Of a DNA stretch of 64,000 bases, positions 8,152 through 16,394 are shown one piece after another. The notes beneath the pieces were generated by a model, which saw only the letters and a list, made by a program, of their open reading frames with translations, was not told the origin of the DNA and made no database searches. Origin of the DNA: Planotetraspora thailandica (GTDB lineage: Bacteria; Actinomycetota; Actinomycetes; Streptosporangiales; Streptosporangiaceae); NCBI RefSeq assembly GCF_016863335.1, contig NZ_BOOR01000012.1:1-64000 (forward strand), read 5' to 3'. The position numbers were made by a program, and so were the translations under genes. Positions within the stretch are counted from its first letter, which is position 1, and every line of letters starts with the position of its first letter.

Positions 8152-8651
8152 CAGAGCACGACAAGGAGAACGGCGGATCCGGCTCCCGCAGGCAGGACCC
8201 GCTCGGCTCGGCCGCGGAAGAGGCGATGAAGCTGTTCGACGCGCTCCAGCAGCGCGTGGGCCGCGAACTCGGCAAGGGCATGCTGAAGGGCGGTGCCGAC
8301 GGTCTCGGTATCTCCTTCGGAGGGCGCGGCGGCCGCCGCGACAACGACGACGTCTGGAGTGAGGCGGTCGCGGGCGGGCACGACGACGGCTACATCTGCC
8401 GGGCGTGCCCGGTGTGCCGGGTCATCGCCGCGCGGAAGGAGTCGGGCGGCGACGTCGCCGATCACCTGATCGCGGCCGGGGGAGAGCTGTTCGCCGCGAT
8501 GAGGCAGGCGTTCGACGCCTTCCAGCGCTCGGCGTCGCCGGGCTCGTCCGGACCTTCGGGCGCGTCCGGCGGATCGGGTTCGGCGGAGTCGCCGGGATCG
8601 TCCGGTGCGCGGCGGGATGAACCCCGAGTGGAACACATCGATCTCGGCTGA
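8148..8651 (+). CDS. DUF5304-like small acidic protein with a CxxC pair
   Basis: This 167-aa protein is translationally coupled to the ArsA-like gene. It has a charged N-terminus, a helical region (AAEEAMKLFDALQQRVGRELG), a short segment YICRACPVCRVIAAR whose CxxC could bind metal or be redox active, a second helix (ELFAAMRQAFDAFQR) and a Gly/Ser-rich low-complexity tail of about 40 residues. I associate it with the DUF5304 family, found at this place in many actinomycetes; that assignment is from memory. A palindrome GCTGAT-N3-ATCAGC (8647-8661) straddles its stop codon. Confidence 0.75.
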   Translation: MTEHDKENGGSGSRRQDPLGSAAEEAMKLFDALQQRVGRELGKGMLKGGADGLGISFGGRGGRRDNDDVWSEAVAGGHDDGYICRACPVCRVIAARKESGGDVADHLIAAGGELFAAMRQAFDAFQRSASPGSSGPSGASGGSGSAESPGSSGARRDEPRVEHIDLG

Positions 8652-8788
8652 TTTGATCAGCCTGATCAATTGGACCCGGGCGACGGCCCTGGTCGCGTTC
8701 CGGCCGCTTGGCGCGTGCCGTACGGTCTCACCCGAGCCCGTGCGGCCCGCGGCACGATCGCGCGGCTCCAGGTCGGGAGGAAGACACC

Positions 8789-9730
8789 ATGGCGCTCACC
8801 ATCGGCGTTGACGTAGGCGGAACGAAAATCGCTTCAGGGGTGGTGGACGGCGACGGGCGGATCGTCGCGCGCACTCTGCGGCAGACACCTGCCGACAACC
8901 CGGAGAAGGTGGCCGTCACCATCGCCGACTCGGTGTCGGAGCTGGCCGCCGGGCTCGACGTCGAGGCGGTCGGCGTGGGCGCCGCCGGGTTCGTGGACGA
9001 GACCCGGTCGGTCGTCAGGTTCGCGCCCAACCTCGCCTGGCGTGAGGAGCCGCTGCGCGAGAAGGTCAGCGAGCTGGTCGGCCTGCCGGTGGTGGTCGAG
9101 AACGACGCGAACGCCATGGCCTGGGGCGAATACCGCTTCGGAGCGGGCCGCGGGGAGACCCACGTCGTCTGCGTGACCGTGGGCACCGGCATCGGCGGCG
9201 GAATCGTCTTCGACGGCGCGCTCTACCGCGGCCGGTGGGGCATGGGCGCCGAGCTCGGCCACACGCAGACGATCCCCGGCGGCGTGCCGTGCGGATGCGG
9301 CAACCAGGGCTGCTGGGAGAAGTACGCCAGTGGAAACGCCCTGCTCCGGCATGCCAGGGAGCGGGCGTCGGCCGACCCGTCCTCCGCGGCGCACATGCTC
9401 GGCCTGGTGGACTCCCTCGACGACCTGCGGGGCGAGCACGTCACCGCCGGGGCCCGGCACGGCGATCCCGCCGCCCTGGAGGCGTTCGACTGGATCGCCG
9501 GCTGGCTGGCCCAGGGGTTCGCCGACCTCGCCGCGATCCTCGACCCGGGATGCTTCATCATCGGCGGAGGCGTCTCCGGCGCCGCCGACCTCTTCGTGGA
9601 CAAGGTCCGCGCGGGCTACGCCGAACGGGTGACCGGCCGCGGCCACCGTCCCCTCGCGGAGATCCGGGTGGCCGAGCTCGGCCCGTCGGCGGGGCTCGTC
9701 GGCGCCGCCGACCTGGCCAGGTCGCGCTGA
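8789..9730 (+). CDS. glk: ROK-family glucokinase
   Basis: This 313-aa ROK kinase would phosphorylate glucose to glucose-6-phosphate with ATP. Motifs are IGVDVGGTKIASGVVD (phosphate 1), ENDANAMAWGEY, VTVGTGIGGGIV (phosphate 2), the sugar-binding ExGH in GAELGHTQTI, and the zinc motif CGCGNQGCWEKYAS. In Streptomyces the ROK glucokinase GlkA also mediates glucose repression and lies in the same gene neighbourhood (from memory), so a regulatory role is possible. ATG 8789 has a GGGAGGA site 7-8 nt upstream. The 137-bp upstream gap presumably holds its promoter. Confidence 0.92.
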   Translation: MALTIGVDVGGTKIASGVVDGDGRIVARTLRQTPADNPEKVAVTIADSVSELAAGLDVEAVGVGAAGFVDETRSVVRFAPNLAWREEPLREKVSELVGLPVVVENDANAMAWGEYRFGAGRGETHVVCVTVGTGIGGGIVFDGALYRGRWGMGAELGHTQTIPGGVPCGCGNQGCWEKYASGNALLRHARERASADPSSAAHMLGLVDSLDDLRGEHVTAGARHGDPAALEAFDWIAGWLAQGFADLAAILDPGCFIIGGGVSGAADLFVDKVRAGYAERVTGRGHRPLAEIRVAELGPSAGLVGAADLARSR

Positions 9731-9772
9731 GCGGCGGCCGGGCTGTGAACGATTCGGAGGTCGTCGCCTGAG

Positions 9773-10534
9773 GTGCTGAGGGTCGCGACCTACAACGTGC
9801 GCTCGTTACGCGACGACCGCGACGCGCTGATCCGCGTCATCCGGGCGATGCGGCCCGACGTCTTGTGCCTGCAGGAGGCCCCCCGCTTCTCCTCGTGGCG
9901 CCGCAAGCGGCGGCTGCTGGCCCGCGACGCCGGCATGCTGGTCGCCGCGGGGAACAGGGCCGGCGGGGTGGCGGTCCTCACCGGCCCGGGCGTGCGGATC
10001 CTCCACGCGCGGGGGCACATGCTGCGATGGATCCCCGGCCTGGAATGGCGGGCCATGGCCGTGGCCGTGGTCGACAAGGACGGCGAGCGGATCGCGGTCG
10101 CCTCGGCCCATCTCGATCTCGTGGCCGCGGCGAGACTCCGCCACGCCGCACAGATCGTGCGGATCCTGGACGGCGTTGCCGCGGCGTCCGGGGCGCCCGC
10201 CGTCCTAGCCGGCGACGTCAACGAGACGCCGGGCGGGCCGGCATGGAGGCTTCTGGACGACCGGTACCCCGACTGCATGCCCCGATCGGGGCGCTACGAG
10301 CCGCATCCGGCGGCCGGTGGCGGGTATCTGGCTGCCGACGGCGGGTCTCCGGCGGTCGGGCCCTCGGCGGGAGACCACACCTTTCCGGCGTGGCGGCCGG
10401 CCGCGCGCCTCGACGCGATCTTCGCGGACGCCGGGCTGACGGTGCTCGGCTACGGCGTGCCGGCGGCCCCCGCGGAGGACCTTCGCCGGGCGACCGACCA
10501 TCTCCCCGTTTTCGCCGACATCGCACGCATGTAG
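9773..10534 (+). CDS. Endonuclease/exonuclease/phosphatase (EEP) family hydrolase
   Basis: This 253-aa protein carries the EEP catalytic series: RVATYNVRSL (Asn), DVLCLQEAP (Glu metal ligand), ASAHLDL (His), LAGDVNETPG (Asp and Asn) and a terminal TDHLPVFADI (Asp-His). The fold cuts phosphodiester bonds in nucleic acids, phospholipids or nucleotides. There is no signal peptide or membrane segment, so a cytoplasmic nuclease or phosphatase is most likely. Start GTG 9773 has CGGAGG about 12 nt upstream. It follows glk by 42 bp on the same strand and may be cotranscribed. Confidence 0.85.
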   Translation: MLRVATYNVRSLRDDRDALIRVIRAMRPDVLCLQEAPRFSSWRRKRRLLARDAGMLVAAGNRAGGVAVLTGPGVRILHARGHMLRWIPGLEWRAMAVAVVDKDGERIAVASAHLDLVAAARLRHAAQIVRILDGVAAASGAPAVLAGDVNETPGGPAWRLLDDRYPDCMPRSGRYEPHPAAGGGYLAADGGSPAVGPSAGDHTFPAWRPAARLDAIFADAGLTVLGYGVPAAPAEDLRRATDHLPVFADIARM

Positions 10535-10635
10535 CGCCAAACACTGCTGGTCTCCGTATTCCGTACAGGTCGCGACAGGGCATCGCTTCGAGTGCGGAAG
10601 CATGACCTGTTGCGCGGTGCGCTCCCCGATCCCCG

Positions 10636-10641
10636 TACGAT
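10636..10641 (+). promoter_or_regulatory. Leaderless-type -10 hexamer TACGAT
   Basis: TACGAT ends 6 nt before ATG 10648, with no ribosome-binding site. This indicates a leaderless transcript for the secreted propeller-like protein. Confidence 0.5.
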
Positions 10642-10647
10642 CTGTTC

Positions 10648-11832
10648 ATGACCCGCCGCCTGGTACGGCGTGCGGTGCCGGTGTGTGTGCTGCTCGTCGT
10701 GCTCATCGCGGGTTCCTTCCTGCACGCCACATCGGTGGCCCACGCGCGCACGGACCCGGGCCGCCATGAGGCGGGCCGGGGGACGCCTCAGACCGAGGTC
10801 GCCCAGAACGCGTCGTCGGCCAGGTTGCAGCCCGACGGCTCGTTGTCCGACATCGCCGGGACGGCGGCCGACGACCTTTGGGCCGTGGGTCAGCAGAGCG
10901 TCTGGGACGTCTGGATGAACCGCGGCGTGATCACCCACTGGAACGGCTCCTCGTGGTCCGAGGTGGGGATCCGGGGCGACGCCTCAGGCGCGGCCCACCT
11001 GCGTTCGGTGGCCGTCGCCGCTCCCAGAGAGGTCTGGACCGTCGGCGAAGGCCACGACGGCCTGCCGTACATCGCCAAGGGCTCGGTGGACGGGTTCGAC
11101 CGCGTCAACGTGCCGCAACTGCGCTCGGGCGACTGGCTGGGCGGCGTGGCCGCCGCGACGGGCAGGGTCGTCGCGGTCGGCAACAGGAACGACAAGACGT
11201 TCATGGCGGTCACGTCCGGCCCGACCAAGGGCACGGTGTGGACCACGGCGCAAGGCCCCGACGGCGTCCTCTACGGCGTGACGATCACCGGCAAGTCAGA
11301 CGGATGGGCGGTGGGCGACACCGGGTCGCAGCCGCTGATCATGCGGCTGACGGGCACCGGGTGGAAGAGCGTGCGGCTGCCTGCGGTCAAGGGAGGCTTC
11401 CTGAGGGACGTCTACGCCGGCGACCGCAAACACGCGATGGCGGTCGGAGGCGTCTACCAGGGCAACGGCAAGATCGCGCCCCTGGTGTTCGAATGGGACG
11501 GCAAGCGCTGGTCCCGGCAGGACCCGCCGCAACACCGGGCTGAGCTCTACGGCGTGTCAGGGAACGGCGACGGCACCTACTGGGTGTCGGGATACGACCC
11601 GAGTCACCCGTCCGAAGGGTTCGTGTTGCGCAGGCACGGCTCCACGTGGACGACGATGCGCGGCCACATGGCCTCGGGGGACAGGATCGTGCGGCTGCAG
11701 GGCGTCACCCGCGTGGCGGACCTGACCGTGGCCGTCGGCAACGTGGTCGACGCCGACGAGCACTACACCGACGTCGTCGAGCGGTTCGGGCCTCCGGCCG
11801 CGAAGGATTCCGCGGCCGCCTCGTCCGGCTGA
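10648..11832 (+). CDS. Secreted protein with beta-propeller-like repeats
   Basis: The 394-aa product has a signal peptide (MTRRLVRRAVPVCVLLVVLIAG, cleavage near AHA-RT). The mature part has at least five degenerate repeats of about 45-50 residues carrying xxWAVG or xxWTVG turns (DDLWAVGQQ, EVWTVGEGH, DGWAVGDTG and weaker copies ending TVAVGN). Such repeats are typical of YCF48-like or Kelch-like beta-propellers. Four or more W-containing blades plus the length suggest a six- or seven-blade propeller. An extracellular binding role is likely, but ligand and enzymatic activity are unknown. I do not recognise a named family. Confidence 0.75.
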   Translation: MTRRLVRRAVPVCVLLVVLIAGSFLHATSVAHARTDPGRHEAGRGTPQTEVAQNASSARLQPDGSLSDIAGTAADDLWAVGQQSVWDVWMNRGVITHWNGSSWSEVGIRGDASGAAHLRSVAVAAPREVWTVGEGHDGLPYIAKGSVDGFDRVNVPQLRSGDWLGGVAAATGRVVAVGNRNDKTFMAVTSGPTKGTVWTTAQGPDGVLYGVTITGKSDGWAVGDTGSQPLIMRLTGTGWKSVRLPAVKGGFLRDVYAGDRKHAMAVGGVYQGNGKIAPLVFEWDGKRWSRQDPPQHRAELYGVSGNGDGTYWVSGYDPSHPSEGFVLRRHGSTWTTMRGHMASGDRIVRLQGVTRVADLTVAVGNVVDADEHYTDVVERFGPPAAKDSAAASSG

Positions 11833-11949
11833 AAAGCCGTCCGGGCGGTGCCGCGGGGAGTCGTTCCCGCCGGTGCCGGCTAAAGAGTGGCGTGCAGGGC
11901 GGCGCCGGCTGAGGAGTCGTCGTGCGCCGGTGCCGCCTGGGCCGACCCT

Positions 11950-12411
11950 TCAGAGGACGGCGCCGTCGTCCCAGCCGGAGTCGGGGGGCGGGCCGTCTCC
12001 CATGCGGACGACCAGCGTGACGAAGCCGGCGATGAACGCCGCCACGGCCAGGAACACCACCCAGCCCTCCATGGGCCAGTGGAGCACGGCGGCGAGTAAC
12101 AGGTAGGCGGGGCCGCCGAACAGCGCCAGCCACGAGAGCCTGCTGACGGCGTCGCCGCGGGGGAGCGGAGGAGGCGGCGGGGGCACGTAGTGTCCCTCGT
12201 CGTCCGGGTCCTGGCCGGAGGCGCCGTCGGCGTCGTCGCCCGCGTCCTCGTCCACCCGGGTGAGGGCGTCGCCCCCGTCCTGCTCGACGGCCTCTGCCGG
12301 GACGTTCTCCCGGTCAGGCCATGGCTGATCGGCCGAGGGGTCCTCGGCTGTCTCGTTGAAGGAGGCGACGATCTGACGCCAGACCTCGTCCTCGTCACTT
12401 TGGGGCGTCAC
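11950..12411 (-). CDS. Hypothetical two-TM membrane protein with acidic N-terminal tail
   Basis: The 153-aa protein has an acidic, disordered N-terminal half (about residues 1-80, rich in Asp/Glu and ending in a run of prolines). Two hydrophobic helices follow (about 88-108 LSWLALFGGPAYLLLAAVL and 112-135 WVVFLAVAAFIAGFVTLVV), then a short Gly/Pro/Asp tail. It starts with GTG 12411, 12 bp after the stop of the esterase gene, so the two are probably cotranscribed. Topology and conservation in actinomycetes are all that can be said. Confidence 0.75.
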   Translation of the reverse strand: MTPQSDEDEVWRQIVASFNETAEDPSADQPWPDRENVPAEAVEQDGGDALTRVDEDAGDDADGASGQDPDDEGHYVPPPPPPLPRGDAVSRLSWLALFGGPAYLLLAAVLHWPMEGWVVFLAVAAFIAGFVTLVVRMGDGPPPDSGWDDGAVL

Positions 12412-12423
12412 TTCGATCCCTGG

Positions 12424-13188
12424 TCACAGATCCTTCGTCAAGGGTACAGAGGCGTGGGAGCGGATGAAGTCGAGGCTACCCTCGAAGATCGAGCCTGCGT
12501 CGTTGTCGAGGGTGGCGACGTGATAACTGTTCACGAGTTCCCTCGTCTCAAGGTTGTCCCCCATCCTCGCCCGCAGGAACGCCACACTCGCCGGTTTGAC
12601 CACATGGTCATCGCGGCTGTGGAATACCAGCACCGGCTGGGTGATCTTGTCGAGATCCGACTGGACGAGTTTCCAGAGCTTCGGCAGCGTCGAGGCCGCC
12701 CGTACGGGCGTGCGCGAATAGCCGACCTCGGCCATCCCCTCCCGCTTGATGTCGCCCACAACGCCCGGAACCGAGGGCAACATCCACTTCAGGGCGGGGG
12801 CGAGCCGGAGCAACGGCGTGTCGTTGACGATGGACGGGTTGACCACGACCACGCCCCGCACGCCGTCGCCGTGGATCTCCGCCAGCCGCAACGCCATGCA
12901 GCCGCCCAGCGAGAGCCCCATGACGAACACCTCGGAACAGTGCCCGCGCAGGTCCGCGAGCGCCTTGTCCAGCGATGCGTACCAGTCCTCCCACCGTGTC
13001 CGGTTCATCTCCTGCCACGTCGTGCCGTGACCCGGAAGCCGCGGCAGCGCGACCGTCACTCCGGCCCGCGCCAGATATTCCGCCCACGGGCGTAGAGCCT
13101 GCGGGGATCCGGTGAATCCATGGCACAGCAGGACGCCGACCGCCCCGCCGTCGTGGTGGTACGGCTCCGCGCCTGGCATCACTGGCAT
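12424..13188 (-). CDS. Alpha/beta hydrolase, carboxylesterase/monoacylglycerol lipase type
   Basis: This 254-aa enzyme has the oxyanion-hole region LLCHGFTGSP, LPGHGTTWQ, a nucleophile elbow GLSLGG (Ser), an acid in VFHSRDDHVVKP (Asp) and a catalytic His in NSYHVATLDND. The layout is that of Est30-like carboxylesterases and monoacylglycerol lipases. It would hydrolyse medium-chain esters or monoacylglycerols in the cytoplasm. ATG 13188 was chosen because GGAGG precedes it by 6 nt; the frame is open 34 codons further upstream, with unrelated residues. It is divergent from plsC, and both could serve glycerolipid turnover. Confidence 0.85.
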   Translation of the reverse strand: MPVMPGAEPYHHDGGAVGVLLCHGFTGSPQALRPWAEYLARAGVTVALPRLPGHGTTWQEMNRTRWEDWYASLDKALADLRGHCSEVFVMGLSLGGCMALRLAEIHGDGVRGVVVVNPSIVNDTPLLRLAPALKWMLPSVPGVVGDIKREGMAEVGYSRTPVRAASTLPKLWKLVQSDLDKITQPVLVFHSRDDHVVKPASVAFLRARMGDNLETRELVNSYHVATLDNDAGSIFEGSLDFIRSHASVPLTKDL

Positions 13189-13312
13189 GGAAACCTCCGC
13201 GTCGCAGGGCCAATCCGGCTCTTTTCGCCCGATAGTCGCACGTAAGGCGTCGTTAGTGCGAGAGGGCGGCGCGTGCGAAGATGACTTCACATGCGATCGT
13301 GGAGGTGCCTGA

Positions 13313-14011
13313 GTGTTCTATTGGGTGTTGAAGGCCGTCCTCTGGCCGATCCTCCATTTCGTGTTCCGCCCGTGGGCCGAGGGCGTCGACAACGTGCCCA
13401 AGGAGGGGCCGGTCATTCTGGCGGGCAACCACCTGTCCTTCGCCGACCACTTCTTCGGGGCGCTGCCGCTGGGGCGTAAGGTCATCTCCCTCGGCAAGGC
13501 CGAATACTTCACCGGCCGCGGCATCAAGGGCATGTTCAGCCGAGCTTTCTTCTCCGGTGTCGGCACCGTCCCGATCGACCGTTCTGGCGGCAAGGCCAGC
13601 GAGGCGGCGCTGCGCACCGGTCTGCGCATCCTGAAGGAGCAGCAGGTGCTCGGCATCTACCCCGAGGGCACCCGCTCGCCGGACGGCCGGCTGTACAAGG
13701 GCAAGACCGGTGTCGCCCGCCTGGCGCTGGAGTCGCGCGCTCCCGTCATCCCCTGGGCGATGGTCAACACGTTCGAGATGATGCCGCCCGGCCATCCGCT
13801 GCCCAAGCTGGGAATCCGCCCCGGTGTCCGGTACGGCAAGCCCCTCGACTTCTCCCGCTACTACGGGATGGAGAACGACCGCCTCGTCCTCCGCGCGGTC
13901 ACCGACGAGATCATGTACGCCCTCATGGAGCTGTCCGGCCAGGAATACGTGGACAAGTACGCGGCGAGCGCCAAAGTCGAGCTGGCCCGGGCCGCACGGG
14001 AAGCCTCCTAG
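13313..14011 (+). CDS. 1-acylglycerol-3-phosphate O-acyltransferase (PlsC family)
   Basis: This 232-aa acyltransferase contains the catalytic ILAGNHLSFADHFF (HxxxxD type), a GTVPIDRSGGKASEAALR block, the glycerol-phosphate-binding IYPEGTRSPDGRLYKGKTGVARLAL and VIPWAMVNTF. It would acylate lysophosphatidic acid to phosphatidic acid at the membrane; the N-terminal FYWVLKAVLWPILHFV segment is hydrophobic. The mycobacterial relative in this block is Rv2182c (from memory). The GTG start at 13313 has GGAGG 7 nt upstream. Confidence 0.9.
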   Translation: MFYWVLKAVLWPILHFVFRPWAEGVDNVPKEGPVILAGNHLSFADHFFGALPLGRKVISLGKAEYFTGRGIKGMFSRAFFSGVGTVPIDRSGGKASEAALRTGLRILKEQQVLGIYPEGTRSPDGRLYKGKTGVARLALESRAPVIPWAMVNTFEMMPPGHPLPKLGIRPGVRYGKPLDFSRYYGMENDRLVLRAVTDEIMYALMELSGQEYVDKYAASAKVELARAAREAS

Positions 14012-14039
14012 GGCCTGTTTCGAAGTTCGCCAGGCGGCA

Positions 14040-14074
14040 GGGCGCCGGACACCCACGGGGGATGCCCAGCGCCC
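14040..14074. terminator. Stem-loop between convergent genes
   Basis: GGGCGC (14040-14045) pairs with GCGCCC (14069-14074), and an inner CCC can pair with GGG near the loop. It lies between the stops of plsC and the convergent secreted-protein gene and has no U-tract. A bidirectional terminator is plausible. Confidence 0.4.
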
Positions 14075-14094
14075 GGCGTGAAAACGATGCCGCG

Positions 14095-14967
14095 TCAGCC
14101 CCTACGGACGTCGACGTAGACGTCGGTCGTCGTGGCCGCGCCTGTGGTGGAGTCGCCAGGGAAGTACCAGCGCCAGTAACCGTCGGCCGAGGCCTCCACG
14201 GAGGTGCTCAGACGGCCGGTACGGCCGGTCTTGATCGACTTCACCGTGGAGTAGGTGGGCGTACCGGCCCTGCGGAACTGCAGCTGCACGTTTTGGCCGG
14301 CGTAGCCGCCGTACGTGCTGTCGTCCCAGTCGGCACGGGTGAGTTCGCCCGTGGCACGGATCTTGCCCTTCCCGCCGGAGACACCGGCCTTCAGCTTGCC
14401 CTCACGCTTCACCTGCGTGAGGACGGCCACGCCCTGAAAGAGACCTGCGGCGGTCACCTGTGCCTTCCAAGGGCCACCGGCCATGGCGTTGCGCAGGTGG
14501 CCCTGAATGTAAAGCGGATTGGTGAAATCGCAGGTCATAGTGGTGGCGTTGGGGTATTCGCAGACGTGTCTGGTGCTGATGCCGCCGATGACTCCGCCTT
14601 CGCCCTGCCACGTCCCGTGCTCCAGGTAGGCACTGACGGGGCCATCGAAGGCGCCGCTCGGGTCGGTGACAGTGATCGACATGGTGAAGGTCGAGTCTTC
14701 GGTTCCGACGACGATGTCCTTGCCGCCGTTGACGACGACGCGGTCGATGTGCGGTTGGTCATCCGCCTTGGCGACAGGCGCGGAAGGGACCGGAGCGCCG
14801 GAAGCAGCGGCCTGGCCCGGCTCTGCCGGAACAGAGTCGGCAAAGGCGACGCCACCGAGGCCACTTGTCATCACTGCACTGAACGTCATGGTCGTAACGG
14901 CCAGCCGGAGTTTCCACGAAGACGAGGTGGTCGGCTGCACCCGGTGCGAAGAATGTACGTGTTTCAT
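14095..14967 (-). CDS. Secreted Ig-like beta-rich protein of unknown function
   Basis: The 290-aa product has a signal peptide (basic start, hydrophobic LRLAVTTMTFSAVMTSGLGG, cleavage near AFA-DS) and an Ala/Pro-rich linker. Two beta-rich regions follow: DRVVVNGGKDIVVGTEDSTF to the Cys pair (HVCEYPNATTMTCDF), and a C-terminal domain with VQLQFRRAGTPTYSTVKSIKTG and DGYWRWYFPGD. The second part resembles the cell-surface repeats seen in many actinomycete exported proteins. AAGGAG lies 6-7 nt before the ATG, in an unusually AT-rich stretch. Ligand and partner are unknown. Confidence 0.75.
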   Translation of the reverse strand: MKHVHSSHRVQPTTSSSWKLRLAVTTMTFSAVMTSGLGGVAFADSVPAEPGQAAASGAPVPSAPVAKADDQPHIDRVVVNGGKDIVVGTEDSTFTMSITVTDPSGAFDGPVSAYLEHGTWQGEGGVIGGISTRHVCEYPNATTMTCDFTNPLYIQGHLRNAMAGGPWKAQVTAAGLFQGVAVLTQVKREGKLKAGVSGGKGKIRATGELTRADWDDSTYGGYAGQNVQLQFRRAGTPTYSTVKSIKTGRTGRLSTSVEASADGYWRWYFPGDSTTGAATTTDVYVDVRRG

Positions 14968-15277
14968 TTTTTCTCCTTAATTTAATGCACGCGATTTGCG
15001 CGAAATGTGTTGGTTTCTGATTCGGCACGGAGACCGTGACCACGGCCGCCGTGGGAATTCGCCGAACGGGCGTCTCCGGCTAAAGCGCGCGGAGTATCAC
15101 GACAGAAATCGTCCGGCGACGTCTCGTCAGGGCTCTGGGGCCTGCCGCGAGCGGACGGGCTGGGGCTCTACCGCCCCGCTACTCATGGGTGCCCGCCTGG
15201 TTCGACAGCGGGGCCGTACTCGATGAAAACGTGACCCCCGAAGCCCGCCGGGCGTCGCCGAAGGTCAAGCGTTCTCG
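14968..15277. other. Intergenic region upstream of the secreted-protein gene
   Basis: About 310 bp with no gene I can support. The first 20 bp next to the ATG are AT-rich (TTAATTTAATGC) and hold its ribosome site. A plus-strand open stretch near 15170-15290 (containing the residues VPAWFDSGAVLDENVT) looks mildly protein-like and could be a gene relic, but it has no start signal. Confidence 0.4.
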
Positions 15278-15790
15278 TCAGGCGGGGTCGGGGAGGTTGA
15301 CGACCTCGGCCAGCCTGATCATCGTCTCGAACCGGGCGATCTGCGCGTCGTCCGGTGGCGGCGGCGTCTCGCCGTCCCTGGCGGGCATCGCGTAGTCGGC
15401 GATGACCTGCTCGGGCCCAGCCGGGGTGAACATGAAAAGCATCCTCGCCGCGTGATTGCGCTTGTTCAGGAAGCAGTGGCGGATGCCCCCCGGAATGTGA
15501 ATGAAGTCACCCGCGACGGCGGTGAACCGGTGGTCGCCGTCCAAGAACTCCAGCTCGCCGTCGAGCATGTAGAAGGACTCGTCCCTCGGGTGGGAGTGCG
15601 GCTGCGGTCCCCCGCCCGCCGGGACGGTGGCCTCGATGAGGCCCAGGCCGCCGTTCGTCTGCGCTCCGGTCGCCTTGATCGTGTAGACGTCGCCGACGGT
15701 CCACACGGTCGGGCCTTGTCCGGAAGGCACATGGAGTGCGCCACGAGTGGTGTACCGGGGGTCGTCGGAAGGCTGGAAGGGAAGGCTCAC
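15278..15790 (-). CDS. Cupin-domain protein (quercetinase-like)
   Basis: This 170-aa protein has a single cupin domain with metal-binding motif 1 QPHSHPRDESFYMLDGELEF (His, His, Glu) and motif 2 around DFIHIPGGIRHCFLN (His). It resembles single-cupin quercetin-2,3-dioxygenase-like proteins and may oxidise a small aromatic or act as a ligand-binding protein. GTG 15790 has AAGGAGG 6 nt upstream. It is divergent from an HxlR regulator 119 bp away, which probably controls it. The substrate is unknown. Confidence 0.85.
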   Translation of the reverse strand: MSLPFQPSDDPRYTTRGALHVPSGQGPTVWTVGDVYTIKATGAQTNGGLGLIEATVPAGGGPQPHSHPRDESFYMLDGELEFLDGDHRFTAVAGDFIHIPGGIRHCFLNKRNHAARMLFMFTPAGPEQVIADYAMPARDGETPPPPDDAQIARFETMIRLAEVVNLPDPA

Positions 15791-15909
15791 GCCAACCTCC
15801 TTGTTGTCGTGCTGAAGGTGGTTTGGGGGGCCAGGACTAGGCTGCCGACCTCCCGATACGCCCGCAAGAATGCAGTTTTCTGTGCGTTAGTACCTAGAAG
15901 GGAAGCGAT

Positions 15910-16287
15910 ATGGCGGAAAGCGCCGAGCCGGCTGCGGACGTGGAGTCCTCCTGCGAGGAGGTCCGGGGCATCCTGTCGCGGGTGGGCGAGAAGTGGGCGC
16001 CCCAAGTGATGGCCCGGCTCGACTCCGGTCCGCGGCGCTTCAACGAGTTGCTCCGGCTGGAGGCGCCCATCACTCCCCGCATGCTGACCGTCACCCTTCG
16101 CGGACTGGAGTCCGACGGTCTGGTCACTCGGACCGTGCATCCCACCGTCCCGCCGCAGGTCGAGTACGGCCTCACTCGAGCGGGGCGGGAGTTGTTCGGC
16201 ATCGTCCACACCGTCGTGAACTGGACCGACAAGAACCTCGAAGCAGTCCACGCCGCCCGCGCGGCATACAAGACCACCAACGGCTGA
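15910..16287 (+). CDS. HxlR-family transcriptional regulator
   Basis: This 125-aa winged-helix protein has the HxlR core: an N-terminal Cys (SSCEEVRGILSRVGEKWAPQVMARL), the recognition region RRFNELLRLEAPITPRMLTVTLRGLE and the wing LVTRTVHPTVPPQVEYGLTRAGRELF. HxlR proteins often sense electrophiles or oxidants through the N-terminal cysteine. A GAAGGGA ribosome site precedes the ATG. Its divergent pairing with the cupin gene suggests it controls that gene and itself. A short dyad TAG-TAC-CTA at the promoter is too weak to call an operator. Confidence 0.87.
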   Translation: MAESAEPAADVESSCEEVRGILSRVGEKWAPQVMARLDSGPRRFNELLRLEAPITPRMLTVTLRGLESDGLVTRTVHPTVPPQVEYGLTRAGRELFGIVHTVVNWTDKNLEAVHAARAAYKTTNG

Positions 16288-16394
16288 CGCCCGGCGTCCG
16301 GCGACCGGCCGCATGGCGGTGGCCCTAACGAAATCCGTCAGGGATAAGGGGTAGCGTGGCCACGTTGCCCTCGATCCCCCAGAACGGATGATCA

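Noticed and set aside
15170-15395. Small plus-strand gene downstream of the secreted-protein promoter
   Set aside because: A short stretch looks protein-like, but it lacks a start signal, overlaps the cupin gene antisense and matches no family I know.
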